Assembly: GCA_001917175.1 (NCBI GenBank)
Contig: MNTV01000022.1
Span: 1 to 64,000 of the forward strand
DNA length: 64,000 bases
Direction of reading: 5' to 3'
Source of the DNA: Azospirillum sp. 51_20
GTDB taxonomy: Bacteria; Pseudomonadota; Alphaproteobacteria; RF32; CAG-239
Under the pieces are notes generated by a model, which made no database searches, was not told the origin of the DNA, and saw nothing but the letters and a program-made list of their open reading frames with translations. Numbering within the stretch: the stretch's first letter is position 1; every line of letters starts with the position of its first letter. The translations under genes were made by a program, and so were the position numbers. Positions 1 through 9,756 of the stretch are shown piece after piece.

Positions 1-89
1 TAATCGTCCTTGCTGCAGGAAGTCATCATCGTCATTCCGGTAAGAACGACAGCTGCTGCCGTTGCAAACCATAAGCTTTTTGTTTTCAT
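1..89 (-). CDS. Lipoprotein N-terminus, cut by window edge
   Basis: Only the first 29 codons are in the window. The peptide has a short basic start (MKTKS), a hydrophobic core and then MMTSC followed by SKDD, which fits a lipoprotein signal peptide with Cys25 as the lipidated residue, although the -3 position is Met rather than the usual Leu. The C-S-K-D-D context after the cysteine resembles surface-export signals of Bacteroidetes lipoproteins. No purine-rich ribosome binding site precedes the start, and codons such as GCA, TTA and GTT differ from the GCC/CTG bias of the neighbours. Function cannot be assigned from this fragment. Confidence 0.55.
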   Translation of the reverse strand, partial: MKTKSLWFATAAAVVLTGMTMMTSCSKDD

Positions 90-447
90 ATAAAAAAGGA
101 GTTTAAGTGTTTAACAATTGTTTTTATTTTAAGTTCACTGTCTTTGTTCCTGTTACTGCTTTTTATCTTATGAAAACCGCACTTGCCTGAGCCGACAAAC
201 CGGCTTTTGCAAACATTGCCGGTTCTCTCTTCAGATAATAAGAAAAGTCAAATAGTTGCAGATAATAATTTTTGTTTGAAACTTTGCCGTTTTCCGTCCG
301 GCAGACATTTAAGCAAAAGATCCGGGATCCGCGGGGTGGAAAGCTTTAACCTTCAAACTTTCCTCCCCGCCCCGTATTGAGAGGGCCCCGCCCTAAAGGG
401 GATTTGTATCACCCGAACTTATCCGGGCAACGGGCGGGGGTTAAAAT
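90..447. other. Gene-free interval with a GC-rich fold-back
   Basis: I see no convincing gene here; a 65-codon plus-strand frame at 183-380 has no ribosome binding site and no recognisable motif. Just past the end of the 736-residue gene, 386-393 (CCCCGCCC) is complementary to 432-439 (GGGCGGGG), and a smaller hairpin (412-415 with 424-427) lies inside. It could be a transcript end for the minus-strand gene, but there is no clear T-tract. Confidence 0.4.
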
Positions 448-2658
448 TTACAGTTTGCTGTCACCGCAACTGATAGGTACCTGTGTCCAACCGCCTGCCG
501 AATAAGAGCATCCTGAAATAGTTGTCGTTTGTTGAGAACAACCACATCTCGTTGCTCCTTTAACAGTATACCAACCGCTAAACTGTTGATTGGCAGACAG
601 GCTTTTATCGATTCCGCATACCATGTAATAATCGGCATTCCATTTTTGTCTGTTTGTACAGCTATCCGTACACAGCCAAGCATCTTTCTTTCTATCCGCA
701 TACAACTGACTTTCATCCATTTTACACCAGCCTAATTTGGAATCGCTGCCGCGCTTGATCCGGGCATATTCCCCGGCTCCATAGTCTGTAGAATAAATTT
801 TACTTCCCGGAGAGAGATAGATTCTGTAATTGCTGCTGCCTTTATAAAGATTCCAGATCAAATGGCCGGATATTTGAGCAAACATATTGTGAGATCCTTT
901 GTATTTATCCTTGTAACCGTAACCAAGATATATATAGGTGTACACATTGGCCGGATTTTCCCCTGAAGGCCCTTGGAATTGAACCGTTGTATTATAATCG
1001 GTATAACAATTATTTATTTTATCATTACCGCAATCACTATCATCATTAGGATACATATAAATTGAACCGGCATGAAATTCCTGATCTTCTTTAAATTTAA
1101 AGGTTGCAATCGTTTGTCCTTTATAAGACGACGGGACTTCTATTCTAACGCTTCCTCTGCCGGCATAGGCGTCTTCCTTGTTAAAAGACATGCCGTCAAA
1201 AGTAACCGGGCTTTGGATCGTCAGCGTTCCGGTAATGTTGATCGCCGGCATTGCCTCATAACCTTCGTTGTCGTAATTGGCATCGTACATAAATTTCGGC
1301 GCATAGTCGACGGAAGCCGGAATCGTCCAGTTTTTAGCGGTAATGTCTACATTGCGGGCCTCAATACCGTAAGTGGTAGAAAAAGTTCCTTTCAACTTCG
1401 TCATATCCAGCTTTAAGCCATAGAGCTTGACCGATCCTTTGGTCGACTGACTCCAACCGAAAGGAGAATGTTTGGGGATCCAGAATCCGTTTTCGGAAGA
1501 ATTATAAACAATGTTCGGCCTGGTTTTGCAGCGCTCTTTCATATAACCGCCTCTTTCTTTACCGAAAGCGCTGGCGCCGTAGTAATTGATGCCGGCATAA
1601 ATATGCGTCAGCGTCTGATCGTCGCCCAAAATAACGTTTTTGGTTTTGATATTGGCAGCATTGCTGGTCGCGTTTACCAGCTTGCTGTCCTGAATATTGC
1701 CGGGGCTGGCCAGCAGCGTGTAGCGTTCTTTCTGTTCCGGATAAGTGGTCAGCCATTCGTCTACCGCTTCCTCGCAGGTCAATTCGCGACAGTTGCCGCC
1801 GTCTTTGCCCGGACGATAGCCGGCTTCGCATTGCAAAATCCTGTATCTTTTGCCGTAGGTGCATTTTTCATACCCGACGCCCTCGCCGCCCAAAACATGG
1901 TCAAGCGTCGTTGCCGGATAGGCGTCGCATTCGTAACAGCGGTCAAAATAATAGGCGCCGCCCTGAATGCAGTAATATTCCTTCTTGTCGATATTGCCGC
2001 CGAATTCGCAGTCGCCGGCCGCAAACTCGTACTTTTCCCGATTGCAGATGCAGGACCCGTAACGGGTGATGCCGTCGGTGCCGGTGCAACCGTCGTCGGA
2101 AGGTTCGGTTCCGTTGATGCAGTCTTCCTTAACATAACGGTAAATGGCCGGATTGCAGACGCATTCCGAAAAATAAATATCGGTTATACTGCCGCCGCTT
2201 TTGGCGTCATATCCGGTCTGAACGCAGGACCCGCCGTCGGCAATCGCCCCCGGATACTTGATTTTGCAGGAAGTTTCTTCATATTTGTCGTTAAAAGGGA
2301 ATTTGGCGTCACAAACGCATTTGTGCTTGCCGCCGCATTTGCCGTCGGGAACCAGCGGATAACTGCACAAATCATAAGCATATTCTTTGCCGCAGCACCT
2401 TACGTACGCATTATTGTAGGGACAATAGCCGGCAACGTATTTTGCCTGATCGGCCGTACAATTGTCTTTTAGCATATACCCCTCGGCCTCGCACAATTTG
2501 CCGTCCTCACCCGGATCTTTATAATCCTCAAAACTGCCGCCGCCGGTACAGTTTTCCTCGCCGACAAAGCAGACCTTGGCCGAAGCCGGCGCCGCACACA
2601 ACAGGCACAGGCACGCGGACAAAAGCTCCAATCCCATGGTTTTATACAATATTTTCAT
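448..2658 (-). CDS. Cys-rich exported protein of unknown function (736 aa)
   Basis: Signal peptide of about 27 residues (hydrophobic core with LLSACLCLLCA, cleavage after APASA), so the product is exported. Residues about 30-300 are very rich in cysteine with repeated C-x-C and C-x2-3-C spacings, resembling a chain of small EGF-like or knottin-like disulfide modules. The middle (about 330-620) has almost no Cys and many Asn/Gly/Tyr/Thr, suggesting a beta-rich stalk; the last 90 residues are again Cys-rich. GGGGAAAGG just upstream supports the start. I do not recognise the family; a cell-surface role is inference. A promoter-proximal inverted repeat related to one upstream of a glycosyltransferase gene lies at 2707-2803. 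Confidence 0.8.
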   Translation of the reverse strand: MKILYKTMGLELLSACLCLLCAAPASAKVCFVGEENCTGGGSFEDYKDPGEDGKLCEAEGYMLKDNCTADQAKYVAGYCPYNNAYVRCCGKEYAYDLCSYPLVPDGKCGGKHKCVCDAKFPFNDKYEETSCKIKYPGAIADGGSCVQTGYDAKSGGSITDIYFSECVCNPAIYRYVKEDCINGTEPSDDGCTGTDGITRYGSCICNREKYEFAAGDCEFGGNIDKKEYYCIQGGAYYFDRCYECDAYPATTLDHVLGGEGVGYEKCTYGKRYRILQCEAGYRPGKDGGNCRELTCEEAVDEWLTTYPEQKERYTLLASPGNIQDSKLVNATSNAANIKTKNVILGDDQTLTHIYAGINYYGASAFGKERGGYMKERCKTRPNIVYNSSENGFWIPKHSPFGWSQSTKGSVKLYGLKLDMTKLKGTFSTTYGIEARNVDITAKNWTIPASVDYAPKFMYDANYDNEGYEAMPAINITGTLTIQSPVTFDGMSFNKEDAYAGRGSVRIEVPSSYKGQTIATFKFKEDQEFHAGSIYMYPNDDSDCGNDKINNCYTDYNTTVQFQGPSGENPANVYTYIYLGYGYKDKYKGSHNMFAQISGHLIWNLYKGSSNYRIYLSPGSKIYSTDYGAGEYARIKRGSDSKLGWCKMDESQLYADRKKDAWLCTDSCTNRQKWNADYYMVCGIDKSLSANQQFSGWYTVKGATRCGCSQQTTTISGCSYSAGGWTQVPISCGDSKL

Positions 2659-2706
2659 GACCTTTCCCCTTTATCCATATATTTCGTTCAGGTGATGTAA
2701 AATATT

Positions 2707-2803
2707 GTACGATAAATGGTTATATCGTTTTTCCCCGCTTTCCCTTGTTTTTTCGTCTTGATTTCCGCCGCATTTTATCGTACCTTTTTATGCTACAGGC
2801 AAA
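2707..2803. promoter_or_regulatory. Inverted repeat shared with the 45.7-kb locus
   Basis: GTACGATAAA (2707-2716) and its reverse complement TTTATCGTAC (2774-2783) flank 57 bases, followed by GCTACAGGCAAA (2792-2803). The same decamer pair and the same exact dodecamer recur at 45714-45794. Both loci lie immediately upstream of minus-strand genes for envelope-type products. A regulator-binding or phase-variation element is possible; neither is shown. Confidence 0.45.
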
Positions 2804-2804
2804 T

Positions 2805-2843
2805 AACGTAAAACCCCGTTGAAAATCAACGGGGTTTTACGTT
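2805..2843. terminator. Perfect 16-bp stem terminator-like hairpin
   Basis: Positions 2805-2820 and 2828-2843 are exact reverse complements around a 7-base loop. The A/T-rich outer stem would supply a U-tract on either strand. It lies between the spmAB-like gene end and the upstream region of the Cys-rich gene. Confidence 0.75.
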
Positions 2844-2861
2844 TTCAGGCAAACAGGAAAA

Positions 2862-4091
2862 TCAGCCGTCATAAAAGCAATAGCCGACGGCAATGGCGGT
2901 AACAATTCCGGCCAGATCGGCCAGCAGCGCGCAGGGCAGCGCCGAACGGGTTTTCGTTATCTTTACCGCACCGAAATAAACCGCCAGCACATAAAAGGTG
3001 GTTTCCGTCGACCCCTGAACGATTGAGGCGACAAAACCGGGGAAACTGTCAGCACCGTAGGTCTGCATGGTTTCGATCATCATGGCCCGGGCGCCGCTGC
3101 CGGAAAGCGGCTTCATCAGCGCGGTCGGAAGCGCCGGCACAAAACCGGTATCGCATCCCAGCCCGGACAATATCTTTTCCATGCCGGCAAGCAGCAGATC
3201 AAACATTCCCGAAGCGCGAAATACGGCAATCGCCGTCAGCATCGCCACCAGATAGGGAATGATCGTGACGGCAATTTTAAAACCTTCTTTCGCGCCTTCA
3301 ACAAACAATTCGTAGACATCCTTTTTCTTCCACAATCCCCACAAAATGAAAAACACAGCCGTCGAAAAAAGAATCATGTTGCCGGCGGCAGTCGAAATCA
3401 AAGTCCGCTCTCCGGCCGGCAGCCGGAGAAATCCCCAGGCCGCGGCGCCGACCGCAACGGCGGCAAAAAACAGCCAGCCAAGCACCACCCGGTTGAAAAC
3501 ATTGAGTTTCTGCACCACCGCCACGGACAAAAAACCGACCAGGGTGGATGCCGAAGTCGACAGCAGAATCGGCACGAAAACGGCCGCCGGATTTTCGCTG
3601 CCGAGTTCCGAACGGTACATCAGAATCGTAATCGGGATGAGCGTTACCGCGGAAGAATTGATCACCATAAACATAATCTGCGCATCGGAAGCGGTGTCTT
3701 TATGCGGGTTATCCGCCTGCAGTTGTTCCATCGCCTTTAACCCGGCCGGCGTCGCCGCGTTGTCCAGCCCGAGCACGTTGGCGGCAATGTTCATCACCAT
3801 TGAACCGACGGCCGGCGAATCGGCCGGCACGCCGGGCATGATCCGCGCAAACAGCGGCCGCAGCAGCCGCGCCAGAGCTTCCGTAATGCCGGACCGTTCG
3901 GCTATTTTCAACAAACCAAGCCACAGACAGAGCAACCCGGTCAGGTTCAGCGCAATCGAAAAGGCGGATTTGGCCGAAGCAAAAAGGGCGGCGGTCAACT
4001 CGTTCCAGACGGCCCAGTTGCCGTCCAAACTCTGCCAGAGAGCACCGGCAAAAGCGGAAAGGAAAAAGAACGACCAGATTATTTTGAGCAT
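2862..4091 (-). CDS. SpmA-SpmB fusion-type membrane protein (nucleoside-recognition Gate domains)
   Basis: 409-residue polytopic membrane protein. The first half resembles SpmA (SPAVGSMVMNIAANVLGLDN, then AATPAGLKAMEQLQ and MFMVINSSAVTLIPI) and the second half SpmB (KEGFKIAVTIIPYLVAMLTA, ALPTALMKPLSGSGARAMM, GSTETTFYVLAVYFGAV). In spore formers the two halves are separate spore-maturation proteins; in non-sporulating bacteria the fused form is widespread and its substrate is unsettled. The start overlaps the end of the ABC exporter gene by 13 bases, so the two are probably co-transcribed and translationally coupled. Transport function is family inference. Confidence 0.85.
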   Translation of the reverse strand: MLKIIWSFFFLSAFAGALWQSLDGNWAVWNELTAALFASAKSAFSIALNLTGLLCLWLGLLKIAERSGITEALARLLRPLFARIMPGVPADSPAVGSMVMNIAANVLGLDNAATPAGLKAMEQLQADNPHKDTASDAQIMFMVINSSAVTLIPITILMYRSELGSENPAAVFVPILLSTSASTLVGFLSVAVVQKLNVFNRVVLGWLFFAAVAVGAAAWGFLRLPAGERTLISTAAGNMILFSTAVFFILWGLWKKKDVYELFVEGAKEGFKIAVTIIPYLVAMLTAIAVFRASGMFDLLLAGMEKILSGLGCDTGFVPALPTALMKPLSGSGARAMMIETMQTYGADSFPGFVASIVQGSTETTFYVLAVYFGAVKITKTRSALPCALLADLAGIVTAIAVGYCFYDG

Positions 4092-5869
4092 GGCGTATCC
4101 TCGTCAACTTCGATAAAACCGGACGACTGCATGGCGTAAAAGCCCCAATAGACGCCCTTTCTGCGGATCAGCGCGGCATGCGAACCGCTTTCGACGATTT
4201 TGCCCTTGTCCATCACGATAATCCGGTCCATCTCTTTTAAGGTGGAAAGCCGGTGGGCAATGGCAATGACGGTTTTGTCCGCCATCAGGCTTTTCAAGGA
4301 TTCCTGAATGTATTTTTCGCTTTCGCTGTCAAGAGCCGACGTCGCCTCGTCCAAAATCAGAATCGGCGCGTTTTTAAGAATGGCGCGGGCAATCGCGATC
4401 CGCTGCCGTTCTCCGCCCGAAAGCATTACGCCGCGTTCGCCGACTTTGCTTTGGTAACCTTCCGGCAGGCGCATAATAAAATCGTGAATATAGGCCCGGC
4501 GGGCGGCGTCGAACACTTCTTCGTCGGTGGCCTGCGGCCGGCCGTAGCGGATGTTTTCCATAATGCTGCGGTTAAACAGGCTCGGATCCTGAGGGATCAG
4601 CGCAATCTGCCGGCGCAGGCTTTCCTGGGTAACACCGGAGATGTCCTGTCCGTCAATCGTAATTTTGCCGCGCTGGATGTCGTAATAGCGGGAGAGCAGC
4701 TTGATCAGACTCGACTTGCCCGATCCCGAACGGCCGACCAGACCGATCTTTTCGCCGCCGGCAATCCGCAGATTGAACCCCTCAAACAAAAAACGGGCGC
4801 CTTTGTAGTGATAATTGATGTTGGCAAACTCAATCGCCCCGTTGTCCACCTTCAGTTTGACCGCGCCGGAAACGTCATTGACATCGCAGGGTTTGGACAG
4901 CAGTTTCAATCCGTCGCGGATGCTGCCGTAGACTTTGAAAAACTGCATAAAATTCATGGACAACATGCTGAAAGTGTTGCTTAAAATCGCAATCAGCGAC
5001 TGCAAAAGCACAAAGTCGGCAACGCTGATTGCCCCGATATACCAGTACCACACCGGCAGCGCATAAAACAAAACCTGCACCAAGGCGCGAAACAGGTTCT
5101 GCCAGATAAAAATTTCGCCGAATTTTTTGGTTTCCGCCCGGTCGGCAGCCGCCGCCGTTTTCATGAATTTGAAATAATGCCGGCGTTCAAAACGATAATT
5201 GGCAAAGTTTTTGACCAGCCCCGCGTTGGTGATGCTGTCGACCAGCACGCCGTTGGCTTCCGACATGGTCTGCGCCCGCTTTTCGGAAACCGGAACCATC
5301 CCCCGGCTCAAACGATAGATTACATAAATTACCGCCAGGTTGAGTATCAGCAGAAGCAATGCCAGCACCGGGTTGACCTTGAGCACGAAGCCGATGGTGA
5401 TCAGCATGGCGGAAAGCGGGGTCAGAAAACCCCACACCAGATTGTAATACATCGGATAAATGCTGTCGATGATGGTTTTGGTCTTGCCCGAAATGTTGCC
5501 GGCCATTTCCTCGGCAAAAAAGGCGGTCGAATGCCGATGGGCATAATCAAACAAATCCTTGGCCACGTTGGCGACGCAGTTCGGCATAAAACGCGCCTCA
5601 AGGAAACAGATCATGTTCTGCGCCAGGCTTTTCAGCAAAAGCAGCGCGGAAGCGATCACCACCAGCGCCAGCGCCTGTTTCAGGGCTTCGGCGCGGTCGA
5701 TGCCGGCAGAAATGACGCCGACGATTTCCGCCGCGTAGTAAAGCGACAGCCGCACTAGAAACTCGCCGGCGATTATAGCGCCGAGGTTGGCAAAAAACAA
5801 CAGCTTCTGCCGGGAAAAATAGTGCCAGAGAAAAATCCACACCGACGAAGGGATGGTTTTTATTTCCAT
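4079..5869 (-). CDS. ABC transporter, fused membrane and ATPase domains
   Basis: 596-residue half-transporter of the type I exporter class (MsbA/AtmA-like arrangement). Residues about 20-310 form the six-helix membrane domain; the nucleotide-binding domain follows with Walker A GRSGSGKSS (about 379-387), Q-loop IPQDPS, signature LSGGERQR (about 483-490), Walker B ILILDEATS and switch His in IAHRLS. The start codon lies within the last codons of the upstream LOG-family gene with AGGAAG before it. The substrate cannot be read from sequence; lipid, glutathione-linked or peptide cargo are all possible. Confidence 0.9.
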   Translation of the reverse strand: MEIKTIPSSVWIFLWHYFSRQKLLFFANLGAIIAGEFLVRLSLYYAAEIVGVISAGIDRAEALKQALALVVIASALLLLKSLAQNMICFLEARFMPNCVANVAKDLFDYAHRHSTAFFAEEMAGNISGKTKTIIDSIYPMYYNLVWGFLTPLSAMLITIGFVLKVNPVLALLLLILNLAVIYVIYRLSRGMVPVSEKRAQTMSEANGVLVDSITNAGLVKNFANYRFERRHYFKFMKTAAAADRAETKKFGEIFIWQNLFRALVQVLFYALPVWYWYIGAISVADFVLLQSLIAILSNTFSMLSMNFMQFFKVYGSIRDGLKLLSKPCDVNDVSGAVKLKVDNGAIEFANINYHYKGARFLFEGFNLRIAGGEKIGLVGRSGSGKSSLIKLLSRYYDIQRGKITIDGQDISGVTQESLRRQIALIPQDPSLFNRSIMENIRYGRPQATDEEVFDAARRAYIHDFIMRLPEGYQSKVGERGVMLSGGERQRIAIARAILKNAPILILDEATSALDSESEKYIQESLKSLMADKTVIAIAHRLSTLKEMDRIIVMDKGKIVESGSHAALIRRKGVYWGFYAMQSSGFIEVDEDTPCSK

Positions 5870-6786
5870 TTTTTCTTCCTTTGTTTCAGGCGGGTCAGTT
5901 TGTCGCTGACAATCGCCGTATCGCGCCCGGTTTTGGCCAGACGGTCGTACATGCGTTCGATTTCCTTTTCCAGATAAGCCTGTTCAATCTCGCTGGCCAG
6001 CGCCTGTTTTTGCTCTTCGCCGCCCGAAGCCTCAATTTCCTTCATTTCCGCCCAGATGTCTTCCACATGGACGCTGCTGTCGGTTTTCTTTTTCAAAAAA
6101 TACGGCAGTTCATACGCCAGCTGGCGGGCGTTGGCATAAGCTTCTCTGGCGTCGGCGCAGTTGTTGTAGCGCATCCGGAGCAGACGAAAGGCCGTTTCCA
6201 GCTCTTCGCTGTCGTCCACCACAATAAACGGCACCGGCGAGGCAAAACCGCTTGCGGCCAGGACTTTCAGATATTCCAGAATATGATAGAAAAAACCGTT
6301 GACGTTATAAATGATAAAAGGCTTGGTTTTCAAAAAACCGTCCTGCATTGCCACACAGTCGTAAGCCAGTTCGTCCAGAGTGCCGACGCCGCCAGGGGCA
6401 AAAACCACGATGTCGGCTTCCAGCAGTTTGATCTTGCGGTTTTCGAGCGTATCTTCCACCACGACCTCGCTGATCTGCTGCAACACTTCGTCTTTTTCAT
6501 AAAGTTCGTAATATTCGCGGGTGGTAACGCCGACGATCGGCGTGACGTCGCCGTAATACTTGTCCTGACGTTCCCGCCAGTTGTCCAGCACGCCGCGGGC
6601 AACCGCGCCCATCACTCCGGAATTGGAAAAGCCGTAGTCGAGGCGGAAGCCCATTTTGGCGATTTTGGCTCCCATTTTGTAGCATTCCTCGACATAGGCG
6701 GGATCTTTGCCGTCACAGTGTCCGCCGGAAACGCAGACCCGCAGGTTTTTGGTTGAACGGACACAGCCTTTTTCCTCATTCGTCAT
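5860..6786 (-). CDS. LOG-family Rossmann-fold nucleotide hydrolase homologue
   Basis: 308 residues. Contains the family's PGGVGTLDEL motif (the PGGxGTxxE phosphate-binding signature of LOG, cytokinin riboside 5'-monophosphate phosphoribohydrolase) and an N-terminal VCVSGGHCDGKDPAYVEECY strand-loop typical of these proteins. A C-terminal, charged, helix-rich extension (EKEIERMYDRLAKTG...) of about 90 residues is longer than in the usual 190-residue LOG proteins. I use the ATG at 6786 because AGGAGG lies seven bases upstream; the ATG at 6792 overlaps the tgt stop (ATGA) but sits too close to the ribosome site. Likely hydrolyses a nucleoside monophosphate; exact substrate unknown. Confidence 0.8.
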   Translation of the reverse strand: MTNEEKGCVRSTKNLRVCVSGGHCDGKDPAYVEECYKMGAKIAKMGFRLDYGFSNSGVMGAVARGVLDNWRERQDKYYGDVTPIVGVTTREYYELYEKDEVLQQISEVVVEDTLENRKIKLLEADIVVFAPGGVGTLDELAYDCVAMQDGFLKTKPFIIYNVNGFFYHILEYLKVLAASGFASPVPFIVVDDSEELETAFRLLRMRYNNCADAREAYANARQLAYELPYFLKKKTDSSVHVEDIWAEMKEIEASGGEEQKQALASEIEQAYLEKEIERMYDRLAKTGRDTAIVSDKLTRLKQRKKKWK

Positions 6787-6788
6787 GT

Positions 6789-7928
<1,140 letters not shown>

Positions 7929-7992
7929 TTATGATTTTTCGTTTATAATGCCGCAAAAGTCGGCGCTTAGCAAGGGGTTTAAACATTTTTCA

Positions 7993-8021
7993 TAGACAGA
8001 AGAAACGATCGAAGCTATAAT
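7993..8021 (+). promoter_or_regulatory. Sigma70-like promoter
   Basis: TAGACA (7993-7998), 17-base spacer, TATAAT (8016-8021). It would start a transcript about 28 bases before the ATG at 8056. Confidence 0.6.
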
Positions 8022-8055
8022 CATAACGTTAACAATAATTATTAATTTTTATAAT

Positions 8056-8430
8056 ATGAGAAAAAACAGAAAATATTCCAAACTGATGATTTGGATAATG
8101 TGTGTGTTTTTCGCGGTATTTTTTGCCGTCAGTTATGCCACCCGCTCGGATGAAAAAATTCAGGCTCAGCGTTTGAAAATAATCGAAAACTGCAAACTGA
8201 AGCAAGTGGAAGCAACCTCTTTCGACCGGCAAAACGGCATTTTGACGGTAGTCAAGCGCTTTGGCGACGGATATCAGGAAAGAAGCCGCTACTGCCTTTC
8301 GCTTCTGCCCGCGCTCAACGCCGGCAAAGCCCGCAGCGGCAAAATGTTCGAAATTTCCGCCGCCGACGGACGAACCGTGGCCTTCGACCTGAACGGAAAC
8401 GCCTGGATCGTTGCCGGAAGCGCCGAATGA
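8056..8430 (+). CDS. Small membrane-anchored protein of unknown function
   Basis: 124 residues with one N-terminal membrane segment (MIWIMCVFFAVFFAVSYA, about 13-30) and a soluble remainder, so probably anchored in the inner membrane facing the periplasm, or a cleaved export signal. No family motif recognised. There is no purine-rich ribosome binding site before the ATG, the 5' leader is AT-rich, and a good promoter at 7993-8021 and a strong terminator at 8446-8481 frame it as a one-gene transcript. Both cysteines in the soluble part (NCKLKQ, RYCLS) could form a disulfide. Confidence 0.65.
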   Translation: MRKNRKYSKLMIWIMCVFFAVFFAVSYATRSDEKIQAQRLKIIENCKLKQVEATSFDRQNGILTVVKRFGDGYQERSRYCLSLLPALNAGKARSGKMFEISAADGRTVAFDLNGNAWIVAGSAE

Positions 8431-8445
8431 TCCCGCCGGACACAC

Positions 8446-8481
8446 AAAAAAGGTTAGCGTTTCATTACGCTAACCTTTTTT
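8446..8481. terminator. 15-bp perfect terminator hairpin, bidirectional
   Basis: 8446-8460 and 8467-8481 are exact reverse complements with loop TTCATT. The stem starts with A6 and ends with T6, so it can end transcripts of the gene at 8056 and of the convergent gene at 8504. Confidence 0.9.
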
Positions 8482-8503
8482 CTTCCATTGCCGGTCCGTT
8501 CTT

Positions 8504-8923
8504 TCAGGAAACGGCACCGCAGCGGTTCAGCAGCAGGCTGTCGCCGGCAATCTCTATCAGCTTCCAGCCCGAATAAACGGCAAGCGCCGGCATGGAAAGC
8601 CAGAACCAGTGCAAATATCCGCAAAGCGCAAACGTCAGAACGGCAGCGCCTTCCGCATAGAAGGTCCAGCGGCCGAAATGAATGACGGAACTGAAAGTTT
8701 CAACGGCCTTGCGGCGGATCGGACGGAAAACGAACCCGTAAAAGAGCGCCATGGCGGACAGCAGATAAAATCCGTTGCACACGATCCATTTGCCGTAACC
8801 GGAAATTGACGCCCCGCCCCATTCGGCAATCGTTAACACACTTACTACGAAAGCGGCGAGAACACCGACACCTTCCGCACCCAGCAGAAAGCAGGTAACG
8901 GTTTTAGCTTTTGTTTTTGTCAT
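8504..8923 (-). CDS. Four-helix membrane protein of unknown function
   Basis: 139 residues with about four predicted membrane helices (ACFLLGAEGVGVLAAFVV-like start, IVCNGFYLLSAMALFYGFVF, FYAEGAAVLTFALCGYL, HWFWLSMPALAVYSGW). Two charged loops carry RPIRRK. Not recognised. It lies downstream of phoB on the same strand with an 81-base gap, so it could be read through from phoB or have its own promoter in the AT-rich gap. Confidence 0.6.
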   Translation of the reverse strand: MTKTKAKTVTCFLLGAEGVGVLAAFVVSVLTIAEWGGASISGYGKWIVCNGFYLLSAMALFYGFVFRPIRRKAVETFSSVIHFGRWTFYAEGAAVLTFALCGYLHWFWLSMPALAVYSGWKLIEIAGDSLLLNRCGAVS

Positions 8924-9004
8924 ATCGTATAAATTTAGTGAAAATAATCTCTGTTATTTTCCATTATAGGCAATTCCAAATTTTTGTCAACATTTGGGCA
9001 AAAC

Positions 9005-9715
9005 TTATTTTTCCCCGTCGGCGTCTTCTTCGCCCAGGCTGTTGTCAATCGCATAACCGGTTGCCCGCACCGTGCGGATATAATCGGGGCCGAATTCGTT
9101 TAAGGACTTGCGCAAGCGGCGGATATGCACGTCAACCGTGCGCGACTCCACGTAAATGTTGTTGCCCCAGACGTTTTTGAGCAGAAATTCGCGGGAAAAC
9201 ACTTTGCCCGGAGTTTCCATCAGCATCCGCAGCAGCCGGAATTCGGTCGGCCCCAGGTGAATGTACTTGTCGCCGCGAAAAACCTTTTTTTCCGCCAAAT
9301 CCATGCGGATATCCTCAAACACCAGCTCCTTTTGCGGCAAAAGCTCCGGCGCACGGCGGAGGTTGGTTTTCACCCGGGCCATCAGTTCCGGCACCGAAAA
9401 CGGTTTGGTAACATAGTCGTCCGCGCCGGCCGACAGGCCCTTGATCTTGTCTTCCTCTTCCCCTTTGGCGGTCAGCATGATGATCGGAATATCCTTAATA
9501 TCCGGCTTGTTGCGGATCATCTTGCAGATTTCCACGCCGGAAAGTTCGGGCAGCATCCAGTCAAGCAGAATCACCGACGGGCAGTATTTTTCCACTGCCG
9601 CCAATGCCCGGTTACCCGAAGATTCCCACACCACGTCGAAACCTTCCTTTTCCAGATTGTACTTCAAAAGCAGCGCCAACGCTTCTTCGTCTTCGATCAC
9701 CATCACCAAAGCCAT
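9005..9715 (-). CDS. phoB: Phosphate-type response regulator PhoB
   Basis: 236 residues, OmpR/PhoB class. The receiver domain has the acidic pocket (EDEE), phospho-acceptor Asp52 in LLDWMLPELSG, Thr82 and Lys104 (YVTKPFS). The C-terminal winged helix is well conserved with PhoB: LGPTEFRLLRMLM, FSREFLLKNVWG, SRTVDVHIRRLRKSL and RTVRATGYAID. AGGAG stands eight bases before the ATG. The name rests on full-length similarity of these motifs; the cognate sensor PhoR and the pst/phoU genes are not in the window, so it is an orphan by position. rpe precedes it on the same strand with 41 bases between. Confidence 0.85.
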   Translation of the reverse strand: MALVMVIEDEEALALLLKYNLEKEGFDVVWESSGNRALAAVEKYCPSVILLDWMLPELSGVEICKMIRNKPDIKDIPIIMLTAKGEEEDKIKGLSAGADDYVTKPFSVPELMARVKTNLRRAPELLPQKELVFEDIRMDLAEKKVFRGDKYIHLGPTEFRLLRMLMETPGKVFSREFLLKNVWGNNIYVESRTVDVHIRRLRKSLNEFGPDYIRTVRATGYAIDNSLGEEDADGEK

Positions 9716-9756
9716 CTCGGTTCTCCTGTTGTGCCGGGGTTAACTTAATTTTGATT

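Noticed and set aside
183..380. 65-codon plus-strand frame
   Set aside because: No ribosome site and no protein-like features.
1468..2472. 334-codon plus-strand frame opposite the Cys-rich gene
   Set aside because: Antisense shadow; the minus-strand frame has a signal peptide, ribosome site and Cys patterning.
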